From positions 248,001 to 312,000 of the forward strand of contig JADJOF010000004.1 in assembly GCA_016713885.1 (NCBI GenBank): 64,000 nucleotides of DNA, given 5' to 3'. Shown in pieces: positions 1 to 8,638 of this stretch. The notes under the pieces are model-generated. The model did not search any database and was not told the origin of the DNA. It worked only from the letters and a program-made list of their open reading frames with translations. The position numbers and the translations under genes are program-made. This DNA is from Bdellovibrionales bacterium. Lineage in GTDB: Bacteria > Bdellovibrionota > Bdellovibrionia > Bdellovibrionales > JAMPXM01. The stretch's first letter is position 1, and each line of letters begins with the position of its first letter.

Positions 1-1587
1 AAGAGCCCAACCCGTTGCCCGCTCAATTGAACGAATATCAGAACTCTGAATCGCCGTGCTTGAGTTCGTTCGCAATGCACCATCGTGAAGGCCCATGACC
101 ACGGCATGAGAGACCTCAGCCCCATCCATAGCCCCAAGTCCTAAACATTGCACGCCAACGGGATCACCCGGAATCGTCGTCACTTCAGTCTTCGCCGCAA
201 GTTCGCCGATATACTGGACCCAGCGATTGGGCTTAAAGGTGATATCGGGAGGACACTCCTCAAGGACGGCCTTAAACAACGACACGATCAAATTCGAAAG
301 ACGATCAACGTCATCGTCGATATGAATCAAAAGCGCCGCTTTCATCATAAACTCATCGCGCGTCATCGCCTCGTCGCTCCAGCGACCGCGATCACCGGCG
401 GACTTCTCATAGAACGCCATCAGCTCAGCCGAGAGTTCTAGATCAGTGCTATCGTAAATATTCGCAAAAAGTTCAGAGAACTCAGTAAATGAAAGCGGCG
501 GAGCCCCCACTCCAAAAACGTCGACTTCAAGATCGCGCATCTGCGGTAGCGACACGCGCGAACGCAAACGCGCAAGCCAACGCATCACATCTGGAAACGA
601 GTGCAGCGCCGTCACCACCGACTTACTTGTCGCAATTCCCTCACACTCCAAATGAAGCGATAGGACTGGCCAATAAGCCTCAAGATCGGGGGCCGCGATC
701 GCAATGCTCTCGGCCGGAATTCCTGCCTCAAGCCACTTTCGAACGGATGCGACAGCTTGTTTGACTTCCGCTGCAGCCGATGGAAAACGCAAGTAGCTGA
801 CGGACCCCGCTTCATGCAAAGCCTCGTCGTCGAGTCGCTGCTCCTCGACAAGAACACCACGCGCAGGCGCAGCCTCTCGCATCCAATCCGCAGCCAAACG
901 ACTCTCCGGATAGTCCGACTCCCACACAGGAGAGGGCCGAAACACTGTCACATGGCGCGTCTTTGCAATCTCAAGAAAGAGATCGGCCTCGACCTGTGAC
1001 ATCTGCGCACCAAGATCGACAATCAAATCGCGAGTCCACACATCGGCCATTTTTTCACGCGCTTCAGTAGATCCTGCAAGAAGTCCGATGGCCCAAACGT
1101 TGGCCGCGATCCCATCCCGCTCAAGCTCACTCCAAATTTCGCGGGCCACCGTACACCAAGCTTGCCACCGATGCCTTGAAGCCGCCTGCTCGTCCTCAGC
1201 AAACCAATCATCCAATATGAAGCTTGAACCGCTTGAAATCAAAATCGGCAGCAGTTGACGAATGTATTCAAACAAAGTTTTGGCGGCACCCGGACCGTGC
1301 AGCCACTCCTCGGGACGACTCTCAAGCTTACTTGCAATCGTCGACACCATGAGTTCGCGCGAGACAATAGTGAGATCGGGACGAAGCCGCTTCAGTAAAT
1401 AACCCCAAAGCTCACTGGCGCGAAGTACCGCATGTCCATCTACAAAGCCCTGCTCATCGAGCCGGCGACGCTGCAGGCGAATTTTCGTTCGCACATCGCT
1501 CACGAGCCAAGTCGCAACCCGGCCTGCACGATCAAAGTGCCGCGCGTGATTGGTCTCTTGTGAATGCGTGAAAAGTGTTAACGCCAT
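1..1587 (-). CDS. AddB-like helicase/PD-(D/E)XK nuclease family protein, N-terminal part
   Basis: The reading frame is open from an ATG at 1587 to the window edge, so only the first 529 codons are present. The visible part resembles the inactive-helicase half of AddB/RecB-type recombination proteins. It has a stretch near residues 285-330 reading EVKQAVASVRKWLEAG then IAIAAPDLEAYWPVL, typical of the segment that precedes helicase motif IV. Near residue 490 it has AVVMGLHDGALR, the position of the AddB VxGLxEGxxP motif. The nuclease domain and its iron-sulfur cysteines, if present, lie outside the window. The likely role is double-strand break end processing. It lies 66 bp downstream of the barrel gene on the same strand and may be co-transcribed with it. 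The family assignment comes from motif pattern only. Confidence 0.6.
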   Translation of the reverse strand, partial: MALTLFTHSQETNHARHFDRAGRVATWLVSDVRTKIRLQRRRLDEQGFVDGHAVLRASELWGYLLKRLRPDLTIVSRELMVSTIASKLESRPEEWLHGPGAAKTLFEYIRQLLPILISSGSSFILDDWFAEDEQAASRHRWQAWCTVAREIWSELERDGIAANVWAIGLLAGSTEAREKMADVWTRDLIVDLGAQMSQVEADLFLEIAKTRHVTVFRPSPVWESDYPESRLAADWMREAAPARGVLVEEQRLDDEALHEAGSVSYLRFPSAAAEVKQAVASVRKWLEAGIPAESIAIAAPDLEAYWPVLSLHLECEGIATSKSVVTALHSFPDVMRWLARLRSRVSLPQMRDLEVDVFGVGAPPLSFTEFSELFANIYDSTDLELSAELMAFYEKSAGDRGRWSDEAMTRDEFMMKAALLIHIDDDVDRLSNLIVSLFKAVLEECPPDITFKPNRWVQYIGELAAKTEVTTIPGDPVGVQCLGLGAMDGAEVSHAVVMGLHDGALRTNSSTAIQSSDIRSIERATGWAL

Positions 1588-1653
1588 GAAGAGGTCTATT
1601 TTTGCGACCAAACTCGCATGAAGTAAATCGAGAACAGCGGGTCATGACTCGCG

Positions 1654-2798
1654 TTAACGACGCTGCTTGAGTTTGCGGCGCCCGCCGCTACCTGCCGAGC
1701 CCGATAGACCCGAAAACGAAAAATCAGCGCCATCAAGTCCAAGCTGAAGCGTCATCTGGACAACATAGCGACGATCTTCGAGCTGCCCAGGATACTCACC
1801 AAGCTCAACACCATAGGATGCTGCATCAAAAGCAACGACTCCGGCATCAAGGCCAACACCAACAGAGTAGTACCCCTGATACAGTCCTGCGCGCACACTG
1901 ATGAGAGGCAAATCGATATCGACACCTAGATGCAGCTTCTTACCACTCTGAATATCCGGCCGATCAAGATACCGATAGTCCATCGACGGCGTAATCGACG
2001 CAATAAGGCCATCGATCGTCACCGAAGCGCCTAGGGTCATGTCGGGATCCGAGCGCGGCGGCGCTGCCGTTCCTTCTTCGTGACTAAATGACGTGTATCC
2101 CGCATTCCTCACCGTGAACGCAATCGCCGGCCGAACAGGACCCGGAATTGTTAGCAAAGTGCCAACATCCAGACCGTATCCCGTTCCGCGATTTTTCAAC
2201 TGCGCCGTAATTGAATCCGTATTGAGTGTGGCCAATACCGATGGCCCTAAAGGCAATGTTGTTCCCGTTCGATTCACACGACGAACAGTAAAGCCGAGCG
2301 ACCAGATGCCAGGAATAAAATCGATCCCGGTTCCGATCGCGACACCGTAGTCAAAAAAGTAATTGAGATTCATTTGAGGATAGGCCGGATTCTGCAAATT
2401 CACGCCGGCATCACCGTTCGCAAAGCCCGCAAATCCAAGACCAGGAAGTACAAACGAAGTCTTCGCACCACCACCAACCCAGACCGCTTTACCATAGAGG
2501 CCGTTAAGTTTATCCGCTAGCGTTGTGCTGCCCGAAGCAATCTGTACCACCTCAAGCGCCTGAGGCCCGTTCACTCCCGCTCGCGGATCCATGATCGTCC
2601 AGTGGAAACCTGAGACTCGCCCCAAAGCCGCCGGGTTATAAAAATTGCATCGCCCTCTTGCGCAACAGCCGTGAACGCGTTGCCCATACCGAGCGCCCGC
2701 ACGGACGTCCACGTTTCCATAAGTTCCGCGCCAAATGTCGTCGTCGGAAGCTGACTCAAGAACATCACAAGAGAGAGACGCAAAAGGAATGAAATCAT
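1654..2798 (-). CDS. Outer-membrane beta-barrel protein, PorV/OmpP1-like (frameshifted)
   Basis: The gene starts at ATG 2798 in an ATGA overlap with the upstream lipoprotein gene and encodes a signal peptide ending near TTTFGA. The mature N-terminus RALGMGNAFTAVAQEGDAIF matches the family signature, which should continue YNPAALGR. That continuation is present only in the next frame: the plus-strand A run at 2640-2644 is one base short. Joined across the break, the protein is about 380 residues and rich in alternating barrel strands. It has a non-classical basic tail (GGRRKLKQRR) instead of a terminal aromatic residue. It is a paralogue of the proteins at 3626-4750 and 6736-7935. The frameshift may be a sequencing error, because both halves are well conserved. 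Confidence 0.7.
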
Positions 2799-3607
2799 GG
2801 ACACACACAAGTCGCGATATCACCCGCGCAAGTCCCAAGCCCCGGCACATCAGTCGAGCGTACAATGCCGCCAATCGCCTTCACCTGATCCGTTGAGAAC
2901 CCCGCAGGATCGGTGATTGAGCAGAAATCATACGCCGGATTCACGCCCGCCAAAGTTGTACAGGCCGACGTCACCGACGTCGAGAGTGTCGAGCCAATCG
3001 ATGTGCCAGAAGCTCCAAGCGACGCCACAGAAATCGTGATACCCGTTCCGACCTCACGAAGCATGGCGTCCGAGAGTTCGCCCGTATTGCATGGGTTAAA
3101 TGTCGCCTGAGCCGTTCCATCGTCGTCGGTGTCGGCATAGACCGCGAGAATAGCACCGATCTTCGCGAATCCAACAAAAGCGAGAAGTGTGTTCTCATCC
3201 GCCGTTCGAGATGCAGCAGTCGAATTAATTGAAAGCAGGGTTGTCTCTGCCAACTGACAGTTCGCAATTGCCGTAGCATCTGCATTGCGAAGCGCCAATA
3301 GCAGCACTCCAAAAAGCGCAGAACTTCCAGCATTCGTCATCTGATCCGCCATCTGAATCAGATTCAATCCACACTTTCCAGCATAGGCCGACGCCAACGT
3401 CGCCTTTGTCTCACGCCTCGCCTGCATTGCTGTCGATGTCGCCTGAATCGCCGTGATCGCCTCATCCCAACGGGATTGATTCATCAGCTTTCGCGCTTCA
3501 AAAAGTCGCGCGTCATCAGTGTCTCGCTTCGCGCTCTCAAGAAACGCGTTTTGGCTGCACGACGACAAACTGGTTGAAAGTAAAATTAGGATCAGACGAA
3601 TCCACAT
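2795..3607 (-). CDS. Exported lipoprotein with helical-repeat character
   Basis: A 270-residue protein begins with a hydrophobic leader ending in a lipobox-like LSSCS, so it is predicted to be a lipoprotein. After the leader comes a TPR-like helix pair around ARKLMNQSRWDEAITAIQA, then alanine-rich helices and a cysteine-rich C-terminus (CVCP). It is 18 bp downstream of one barrel gene and overlaps the next by 4 bp, so the three form a barrel-lipoprotein-barrel operon. The lipoprotein at 4913-5629 across the divergent promoter has a similar layout (a lipoprotein leader, helices and spaced cysteines) and is probably a distant paralogue. No known family is recognised. Pairing with barrels suggests an accessory role in the outer membrane, which is inference. 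Confidence 0.7.
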   Translation of the reverse strand: MWIRLILILLSTSLSSCSQNAFLESAKRDTDDARLFEARKLMNQSRWDEAITAIQATSTAMQARRETKATLASAYAGKCGLNLIQMADQMTNAGSSALFGVLLLALRNADATAIANCQLAETTLLSINSTAASRTADENTLLAFVGFAKIGAILAVYADTDDDGTAQATFNPCNTGELSDAMLREVGTGITISVASLGASGTSIGSTLSTSVTSACTTLAGVNPAYDFCSITDPAGFSTDQVKAIGGIVRSTDVPGLGTCAGDIATCVCP

Positions 3608-3625
3608 GGATTCAGTTTAGACTGT

Positions 3626-4750
3626 TTAGAAACGGAGTGCGAATTTTCCAATCCACCGACGGTCCTCACGTCGAGTTGTCGGCGTTCCGATCTCCTCGCC
3701 ATAGGTCGCGGCTTGCAACTGGAAACGCTCCGTCGCGAACTCCAGTCCCGCCGTCCAGTACCCCTGATTCGCACCGCCGCGCAGGAAAGCAAAATCCGCG
3801 AAGTTAAACTCAACGCCGGCGTGCGCGCGTTTGATCGCATCTTCTTGGCCATCCACCAACGGAGTCGTGATGCCACGATACTCCAGAGCAACGGTCGCAC
3901 GAATACGATTCGAGATAATGGGCTGGGCGCTAAATGACACATCGATCGTCTGTTCGGTCGCCAGTGGCCTCGCCGCCGTCGCGTTGAGCATGCCTTCACG
4001 AAGATCATACGTCGTATTGCCGACGTCGCGAACCACGCCACCAATCGCCGGAAGCCACGCAACAGGCGCCGTCAATATCATTCCAACATCGGCACCAATA
4101 CCAATTCCCTCGCTTGATATATTTTTGAGCTCAAGCGCAGTCGAGGCGGCATCAATATCGGAGTGAACTTCGGTGCGGTTCATCAATCTCCCGGCCACAC
4201 CAATCTTCATCACGCCGCTAAAAAATCGAAACGTGTAGCCAAGGGGCATCGCAAGGTCAGAGACGTAGTCGAAACGAAAGTTTGTTCCGGCCTCGTTGAC
4301 CTCGGCGTTGTACTGATACTTGGCCAAAAGACCCGTGCCAAAGTTCGGTCCGACAATCGAGGGAAAGACCTGATACTTCGCATGCCAATGCTTACCCTTT
4401 GCCGTATTCAGAATATCAAGAAGCCCCTGTACGTTCAGTGCGCCGGCATAGTTTGAGATCGTCACAATCTCTGTATCCGTAAATCCAGCGTGAACCTCAG
4501 GATCAAAGATCGTGAATGTGAGATCGCGAAGCTTACCCAGACCTGCCGGATTCGTAAGAAGCGCCGTCTCGTCGTTGACGACATTCACGTAGGTGCCGCC
4601 CATTCCCATCATTCGAACGCCCGAGTAAAACTCGTCGATCTCTCCCGCATAGGTCGGCCCATGCGCGAGAGCCATAGAGCCCCAAAGTACAGCAGGCCCC
4701 ACAGAGCACAGTGTGAAAAGCGATGTTGGGAAAGTTCGCAGCCATCTCAT
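3626..4750 (-). CDS. Outer-membrane beta-barrel protein, PorV/OmpP1-like
   Basis: A 374-residue exported protein has a signal peptide (to about SMALAHG) followed by the signature GVRMMGMGGTYVNVVNDETA and LLTNPAGLGKL, shared with PorV/UPF0164/OmpP1-type barrels. The rest alternates polar and hydrophobic residues. It ends in KFALRF, a classical terminal-phenylalanine beta-signal for the BAM complex. It is the first gene of the minus-strand operon 4750 to 1654. A leftward promoter is expected in the 162-bp divergent gap with the lipoprotein gene at 4913. Substrate or partner is unknown; homologues include transporters and secretion-associated shuttles. Confidence 0.75.
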   Translation of the reverse strand: MRWLRTFPTSLFTLCSVGPAVLWGSMALAHGPTYAGEIDEFYSGVRMMGMGGTYVNVVNDETALLTNPAGLGKLRDLTFTIFDPEVHAGFTDTEIVTISNYAGALNVQGLLDILNTAKGKHWHAKYQVFPSIVGPNFGTGLLAKYQYNAEVNEAGTNFRFDYVSDLAMPLGYTFRFFSGVMKIGVAGRLMNRTEVHSDIDAASTALELKNISSEGIGIGADVGMILTAPVAWLPAIGGVVRDVGNTTYDLREGMLNATAARPLATEQTIDVSFSAQPIISNRIRATVALEYRGITTPLVDGQEDAIKRAHAGVEFNFADFAFLRGGANQGYWTAGLEFATERFQLQAATYGEEIGTPTTRREDRRWIGKFALRF

Positions 4751-4872
4751 ACCGTCTCTTTTCGGTACAGTTCAGCGCGGCGACGAGTCGGGAACTTCAC
4801 TTCTCGACCTCCGTCGAGTCCAAAACCTCGCCACAAACAGAAACATTTTCCACCGGCTCCTCGAGACAGTAA

Positions 4873-4891
4873 AATAGAGTGTCACTCTATT
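4873..4891. promoter_or_regulatory. Perfect 9-bp inverted repeat in divergent promoter region (candidate operator)
   Basis: AATAGAGTG, one central T, then CACTCTATT form a perfect 19-bp dyad, 21 bp upstream of the ATG at 4913. It lies in the gap between divergent barrel and lipoprotein genes. The sequence just left of it (TAAAAT at 4870-4875) could be a -10 box that the dyad overlaps, which would suit a repressor site. The dyad is seen directly; regulator and function are inferred. It could also form a short hairpin in the leader RNA. Confidence 0.45.
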
Positions 4892-4912
4892 CACCACGGA
4901 CCGGGAGCTCTC

Positions 4913-5629
4913 ATGACGACCACACAAAGACATCTCGCCTCTCTGCTCATCATGATGACTGGAATGCTCAGCCTCTCTGCCTGCGAACAACAAGAGGACC
5001 TCCAGATCGCCGCCGCACAAGAGTGCATCGACACCGCTCGAACATCCGCCGATGCCGACCGTTGCTATACGACTGTTGCTGGCCTTGAAAGCGAAAAGGC
5101 CTACCTCATCCGCTGCTCTTCGCACTACATCGCCCAGGGCTTCACCGGCAGTCGTTTCGCCTCTGCCTTTCAACGCCTAAAAGACGGCGCAACCAGCGGC
5201 CAAGACCCGATGGCCACGGCCATGGCCTATATGGTCTTCGCCAATAGCTCAACTACTCACAGCGCCGACAACGCCGTCACCGACTGCACGCGCTCCGGCG
5301 TTCGCTCGATGCAACGACTTGCGACAATGACCAAGCTTGCCACCTTCATTTCAAACGCTGGACTCGGCTCAATCCCCGATCCCACAAGCCCGTCATTCAA
5401 CCCCTCACAGATCTCAACGGCGATCACAAACCTTGTGAACAGCAACGACCCCACAAGCAACACCTCCGTCGGCACGATTGCGCAACAAGCCAGCACCGCT
5501 TACTGCAATGAAGGCTCCTCATTTAAGGATGGAGAGGTCTGCAAAAATATTCAGAATGCAATCAACGCGGGAGGCGCCGATACGGCCGCGATCGGCCGGG
5601 CACTCCTCCAACAACTTCAGAGCATCTAA
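4913..5629 (+). CDS. Exported lipoprotein, paralogue-like of 2795-3607
   Basis: ATG 4913 is preceded by GGGAG at good spacing. The leader ends in a clear lipobox (LSACEQ), giving a 238-residue lipoprotein predicted to be membrane anchored. The mature protein is mostly helical, with cysteines at regular intervals (ECID, RCYT, RCSS, DCTR, YCNE, VCKN) that could form disulfides in the periplasm. No known domain is recognised. Its TAA stop uses the first two bases of the adjoining IS end, so the IS inserted at or immediately beside the end of this gene. It is divergent from the barrel-lipoprotein operon and probably functions with those proteins. Confidence 0.7.
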   Translation: MTTTQRHLASLLIMMTGMLSLSACEQQEDLQIAAAQECIDTARTSADADRCYTTVAGLESEKAYLIRCSSHYIAQGFTGSRFASAFQRLKDGATSGQDPMATAMAYMVFANSSTTHSADNAVTDCTRSGVRSMQRLATMTKLATFISNAGLGSIPDPTSPSFNPSQISTAITNLVNSNDPTSNTSVGTIAQQASTAYCNEGSSFKDGEVCKNIQNAINAGGADTAAIGRALLQQLQSI

Positions 5630-5652
5630 ACTGGCCCGCCAGCGTGTGGTTT
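5628..5652 (+). repeat. Left terminal inverted repeat of IS1-like element
   Basis: It begins AAACTGGCCCGCCAGC and ends GTGTGGTTT. Its reverse complement is found at 6713-6737 with one mismatch (G versus A at position 11). The two copies are more than 1 kb apart, so this is an element end and not a hairpin. Confidence 0.85.
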
Positions 5653-5762
5653 GTTGATCGTTCTATGAGTCCGGAGTTCGAAACAGGCCTGGTGCAATGT
5701 GCACTGGGCTTTGTTTTGAGAGGCGTTTGAGCTTTGCGTTCATTTTTGCTTTTCCTCCGACG

Positions 5763-6614
5763 ATGGAGCGAACTTGTCCTCATTGTAAGAGCCATAACGG
5801 TCGAGCTCATGGGCGCTATCGCAGACTTTCGGATGGGGCCCGTGTGGCGAGAGTCAGGTGCCTTAATTGCAAGCGCACGTTCTCTGAGGCAAGCCGTGAC
5901 GTTTGCTTTGCGCAAAAAAAGCGCCACGTGAACCATCCACTTTGGATGCTTCTCGTCTCCGGCGTTTCGCTCAGGCGAGTGTCGAAAATTCTGCGCATCA
6001 GCCGCACAACAAGCGCAAGGAAGCTTCTTTTTCTCGGGAGAGTGGCTAAGCACGAACTCCGAGAATCATTTCAACATCAGCCAAAGCTTGAGTGCGTTGA
6101 GTTTGACGACATGGAGACGTTTGAACGCTCAAAGTGCAAACCATTATCGATCTCGCTTGCGGTTGAATCTGGAACTCGACGCATTCTTGGTTTTGAGGTC
6201 TCGCAGATGCCAGCCAATGGCCCACTCGCCAAGGTCGCAAAACAGCGTTACGGCCCCCGTCCTGATCAAAGAATCAGAGGGAGAAAGCGTCTGCTGCGCT
6301 TTGTGCGAAAGCTCTCAAAGCGCAACGTCGTCATAAAATCCGATGAGAACCCGCACTATCCGCCGCTGATTCGCGAGCTCTTTCCGCACGCAGAGCATCT
6401 TCGCTACAAAGGTCGGCGAGGTTGTGTGGTGGGCCAAGGCGAGCTTAAACGCGGAGGATTTGACCCGCTCTTCTCGCTCAATCACACCGCCGCGATGTTT
6501 CGAGCCAATGTGAATCGCCTGTTTCGACGAACATGGTGCACAACAAAAAAGCGAGAAGCGCTCACGGCCCATCTCGCGCTCTACTCCGTCTATCACAATC
6601 AAAACTTGAAGTGA
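5763..6614 (+). CDS. IS1-like DDE transposase (InsA-InsB type, single frame)
   Basis: From ATG 5763 the protein is about 283 residues. It opens with a zinc ribbon (CPHC at residue 4, CLNC about 30 residues later) as in IS1 InsA. A helix-turn-helix-like stretch (SLRRVSKILRISRTTSARK) follows. The catalytic core shows D in EFDDMETFE and D in KSDENPHYP. The C-terminus NRLFRRTWCTTKKREAL then YHNQN matches the IS1 InsB end. Classical IS1 makes its transposase by frameshifting between insA and insB; here the whole enzyme is in one frame. An upstream in-frame extension to 5697 exists but lacks the zinc-ribbon start context. Confidence 0.8.
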   Translation: MERTCPHCKSHNGRAHGRYRRLSDGARVARVRCLNCKRTFSEASRDVCFAQKKRHVNHPLWMLLVSGVSLRRVSKILRISRTTSARKLLFLGRVAKHELRESFQHQPKLECVEFDDMETFERSKCKPLSISLAVESGTRRILGFEVSQMPANGPLAKVAKQRYGPRPDQRIRGRKRLLRFVRKLSKRNVVIKSDENPHYPPLIRELFPHAEHLRYKGRRGCVVGQGELKRGGFDPLFSLNHTAAMFRANVNRLFRRTWCTTKKREALTAHLALYSVYHNQNLK

Positions 6615-6712
6615 GACCGCAGCTGGTCTGAAGAGATCGCGTCAGCAGTTCCTTGTGCGCAGGCCGCGATGCTCCACGGCGAATTCTTCGTGGAGCCGTC
6701 GATCAGCTGAAA

Positions 6713-6737
6713 AAACCACACGCTGGTGGGCCAGTTT
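6713..6737 (-). repeat. Right terminal inverted repeat of IS1-like element
   Basis: On the minus strand it begins AAACTGGCCCACCAGC, matching the left end at 24 of 25 positions. Its outer bases supply part of the TAA stop of the barrel gene that ends at 6736. Confidence 0.85.
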
Positions 6738-7935
6738 AAAAGTCGAGCGACATCTTCGCCATATAGATCCGCGTCGCCTTCGGTGTATCCGTCGTCCCCA
6801 CCTCCTGCGCGTAAGTCACAAGATCCAAACGGAACATCGCAAAGTCACCATTAAAGCCGGCAGTGAAATAGCCCTGATTCACGCCAACACGCCAGCCGCC
6901 TTGAAACCACGACTTCACTTTCCACAAGAACTCTGCTCCCATGTGCAGCCCTTTGCGCAAAGTGAAATTCGTGTGTCCCATATCGCGAATGTCCAACATC
7001 ATCCGCGAGCGCCAAATCCACCAATCCGGAAGCTCATACATTGAACCAACATCAAATCGTCGCTCAAGGCGATTGGGCTCTCGTGAGTACTTGTCGATGA
7101 CGTGAAAGTTTGAAGTGAAGCCATAGTCCGCAACATTTCGTACTGTGGCGCCGAACGTGGGCTTCGCGTACTTTAGAAATGAGAAAAAGCCCGACGATGG
7201 AATCTGCGGTGTATACAGGAGCCCAAGATCGCCATCGACCGTCATTCCTTCCGCCGCATCCTCAGCTTTCAAAATATTGGAGTCGAAAGCGAGCTCAATT
7301 GCCGAGATCGACTTGTTGAAATAGCCTCTATAAATGGCCTTCGCGGTCGCTCCCATTGAAAGCTTTCCGCCATCAACAGCGATGTTCCATCCACGTGCAT
7401 ATGCCAACGTCGTATCTTGGTGTGCAACAACTTGCAGCTGAGGACCGACCGACTGCGCAACTCGCAACTCGAGCGTCAGATCGACAGGAATAAGCGCCAA
7501 GCCCCAGCGTGGACGAACAAGGTACGCATTCAACGCGCCAACGCGTGCCGAGAAATGGTTTCCATAGTTGCTCTCTAAAAGCTGCACCATCTCTGAGATG
7601 CTGTTGGTCTTTGACACGCGGTCAATATCGCTAAAAAAGCCAGGAAACTTCGTATCGAGACCCGCATGAATCAGTTCGAGATTCGTCTGACCTTCTGGTA
7701 GCCGCGCAAGACCCGCGGGATTATAGAACATCGCTCCAAAATCATCAGCAACACCGACAAAAGCATTACCCATACCCAGTGCCCTGGGTGTTTGCCCATG
7801 CTGATGAATCGAAAAATCTTGAACGTCACCCGTCGCAGCCTCCGCATACGGCATTTGTGCAAAAAGTCCGATTAGACCCACGCTCAAAACGGATGCCGCG
7901 ACCGGCCGCTTCAATCTCTTCAAATGCATCATCAT
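6736..7935 (-). CDS. Outer-membrane beta-barrel protein, PorV/OmpP1-like
   Basis: Three consecutive ATG codons lie at 7935, 7932 and 7929, just after GGGAG; the third has the best spacing, and the 7935 limit is used here. A signal peptide ends near YAEAATG. The mature start PRALGMGNAFVGVADDFGA and MFYNPAGLARL carries the same signature as the barrels at 3626-4750 and 1654-2798. The protein ends in MAKMSLDF, a classical BAM signal, so the IS insertion at its 3' end did not truncate it. The barrel body is about 370 residues. The gene is divergent from the exported protein at 7997 with a 61-bp gap. Transport or secretion role is inferred only from the family. Confidence 0.75.
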   Translation of the reverse strand: MMMHLKRLKRPVAASVLSVGLIGLFAQMPYAEAATGDVQDFSIHQHGQTPRALGMGNAFVGVADDFGAMFYNPAGLARLPEGQTNLELIHAGLDTKFPGFFSDIDRVSKTNSISEMVQLLESNYGNHFSARVGALNAYLVRPRWGLALIPVDLTLELRVAQSVGPQLQVVAHQDTTLAYARGWNIAVDGGKLSMGATAKAIYRGYFNKSISAIELAFDSNILKAEDAAEGMTVDGDLGLLYTPQIPSSGFFSFLKYAKPTFGATVRNVADYGFTSNFHVIDKYSREPNRLERRFDVGSMYELPDWWIWRSRMMLDIRDMGHTNFTLRKGLHMGAEFLWKVKSWFQGGWRVGVNQGYFTAGFNGDFAMFRLDLVTYAQEVGTTDTPKATRIYMAKMSLDF

Positions 7936-7996
7936 GTCTCCCGAAGTTCGACAATTAGTGTCGTCCCGAGAGGAAAGTTTCCGGTACACTTTTCCC

Positions 7997-8638
7997 ATGA
8001 TGCACAGAGCGATCACTCTGACTTTAGTCTGTATACTCACAGCGACCGCACCGATACTCGCGAGCGCGGCAAAAACATCGCCGTCACCAGAAGACTCTCT
8101 CGACACACCGGAAACAACAACGGTCCCTTCTCCCGAAGAGCTCGAACGAGCCGGCCAGGTTGAGGTATCAGAACCTCCGTCCGAGGCCAGCGGCAAACCG
8201 CAGACCCTGCAAGCTTACTACTTCCGTTACCGGCAATCGATCACTGTCCGCGCCGGAATCGAGGAGAAGTTTAACGACATAGGAAGTCCTGGCTCAATTC
8301 TGTCGGTTTTGTATTGGTTTCCACGCAAGGATCTTCGTGGCATCGAAGGAGGCGCCGACCTCCAATCGGACGGCAGCGGCACGATCCACATCGCAAGTCG
8401 AAATGTAGTGGGCAAAGGGCGGTGGCGCGGGTTTCATAAACTCGGCGGGGGCGTGCGCATCGTTCCGAGCGATCAGATGGTCACCTTTTTAAGACTGAAA
8501 AACTGGCAACTGCGTATGTCAGGCGGCGTTGAGTACTCTATTTCTGATCCCTACACACTTCGCCTCGATATTGACGGGACATTGAGCTCCGAACGAATGG
8601 CGGCGCTGCTCACCCTTGGCGTCGCTTGGAATTGGTGA
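7997..8638 (+). CDS. Exported protein, small beta-barrel-like
   Basis: From ATG 7997 (a second ATG follows at 8000) the protein has a signal peptide to about ILASAAK, then a Pro/Ser/Glu-rich linker of about 50 residues. A C-terminal domain of about 135 residues follows, with alternating hydrophobic strands ending LTLGVAWNW. The terminal aromatic residue and strand pattern suggest an 8-stranded outer-membrane barrel. It is divergent from a PorV-like barrel gene and its 3' end overlaps the convergent coaE gene by 29 bp. No specific family was recognised. Confidence 0.6.
   Translation: MMHRAITLTLVCILTATAPILASAAKTSPSPEDSLDTPETTTVPSPEELERAGQVEVSEPPSEASGKPQTLQAYYFRYRQSITVRAGIEEKFNDIGSPGSILSVLYWFPRKDLRGIEGGADLQSDGSGTIHIASRNVVGKGRWRGFHKLGGGVRIVPSDQMVTFLRLKNWQLRMSGGVEYSISDPYTLRLDIDGTLSSERMAALLTLGVAWNW

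Larger units (their letters stand above)
5628..6737 (+). mobile_element. IS1-like insertion sequence with intact terminal inverted repeats
   Basis: A 1.1-kb element is bounded by 25-bp inverted repeats that match at 24 of 25 positions and carries one transposase gene on the plus strand. It lies exactly between two convergent genes whose stop codons are formed partly by the AAA end of each repeat. No clear target-site duplication is visible next to the ends (left flank AGCATCT, right flank AAAAGTC). It appears structurally complete. Confidence 0.85.

Noticed and set aside
4490..4912. N-terminal extension of the lipoprotein at 4913 into the barrel gene
   Set aside because: The extension is the opposite strand of the barrel gene; a clear lipoprotein leader with its own RBS begins at 4913.
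5628..6737. Inverted repeats at 5628 and 6713 as terminators of the flanking genes
   Set aside because: They are 1.1 kb apart with a transposase between them; they are IS ends and not a hairpin.
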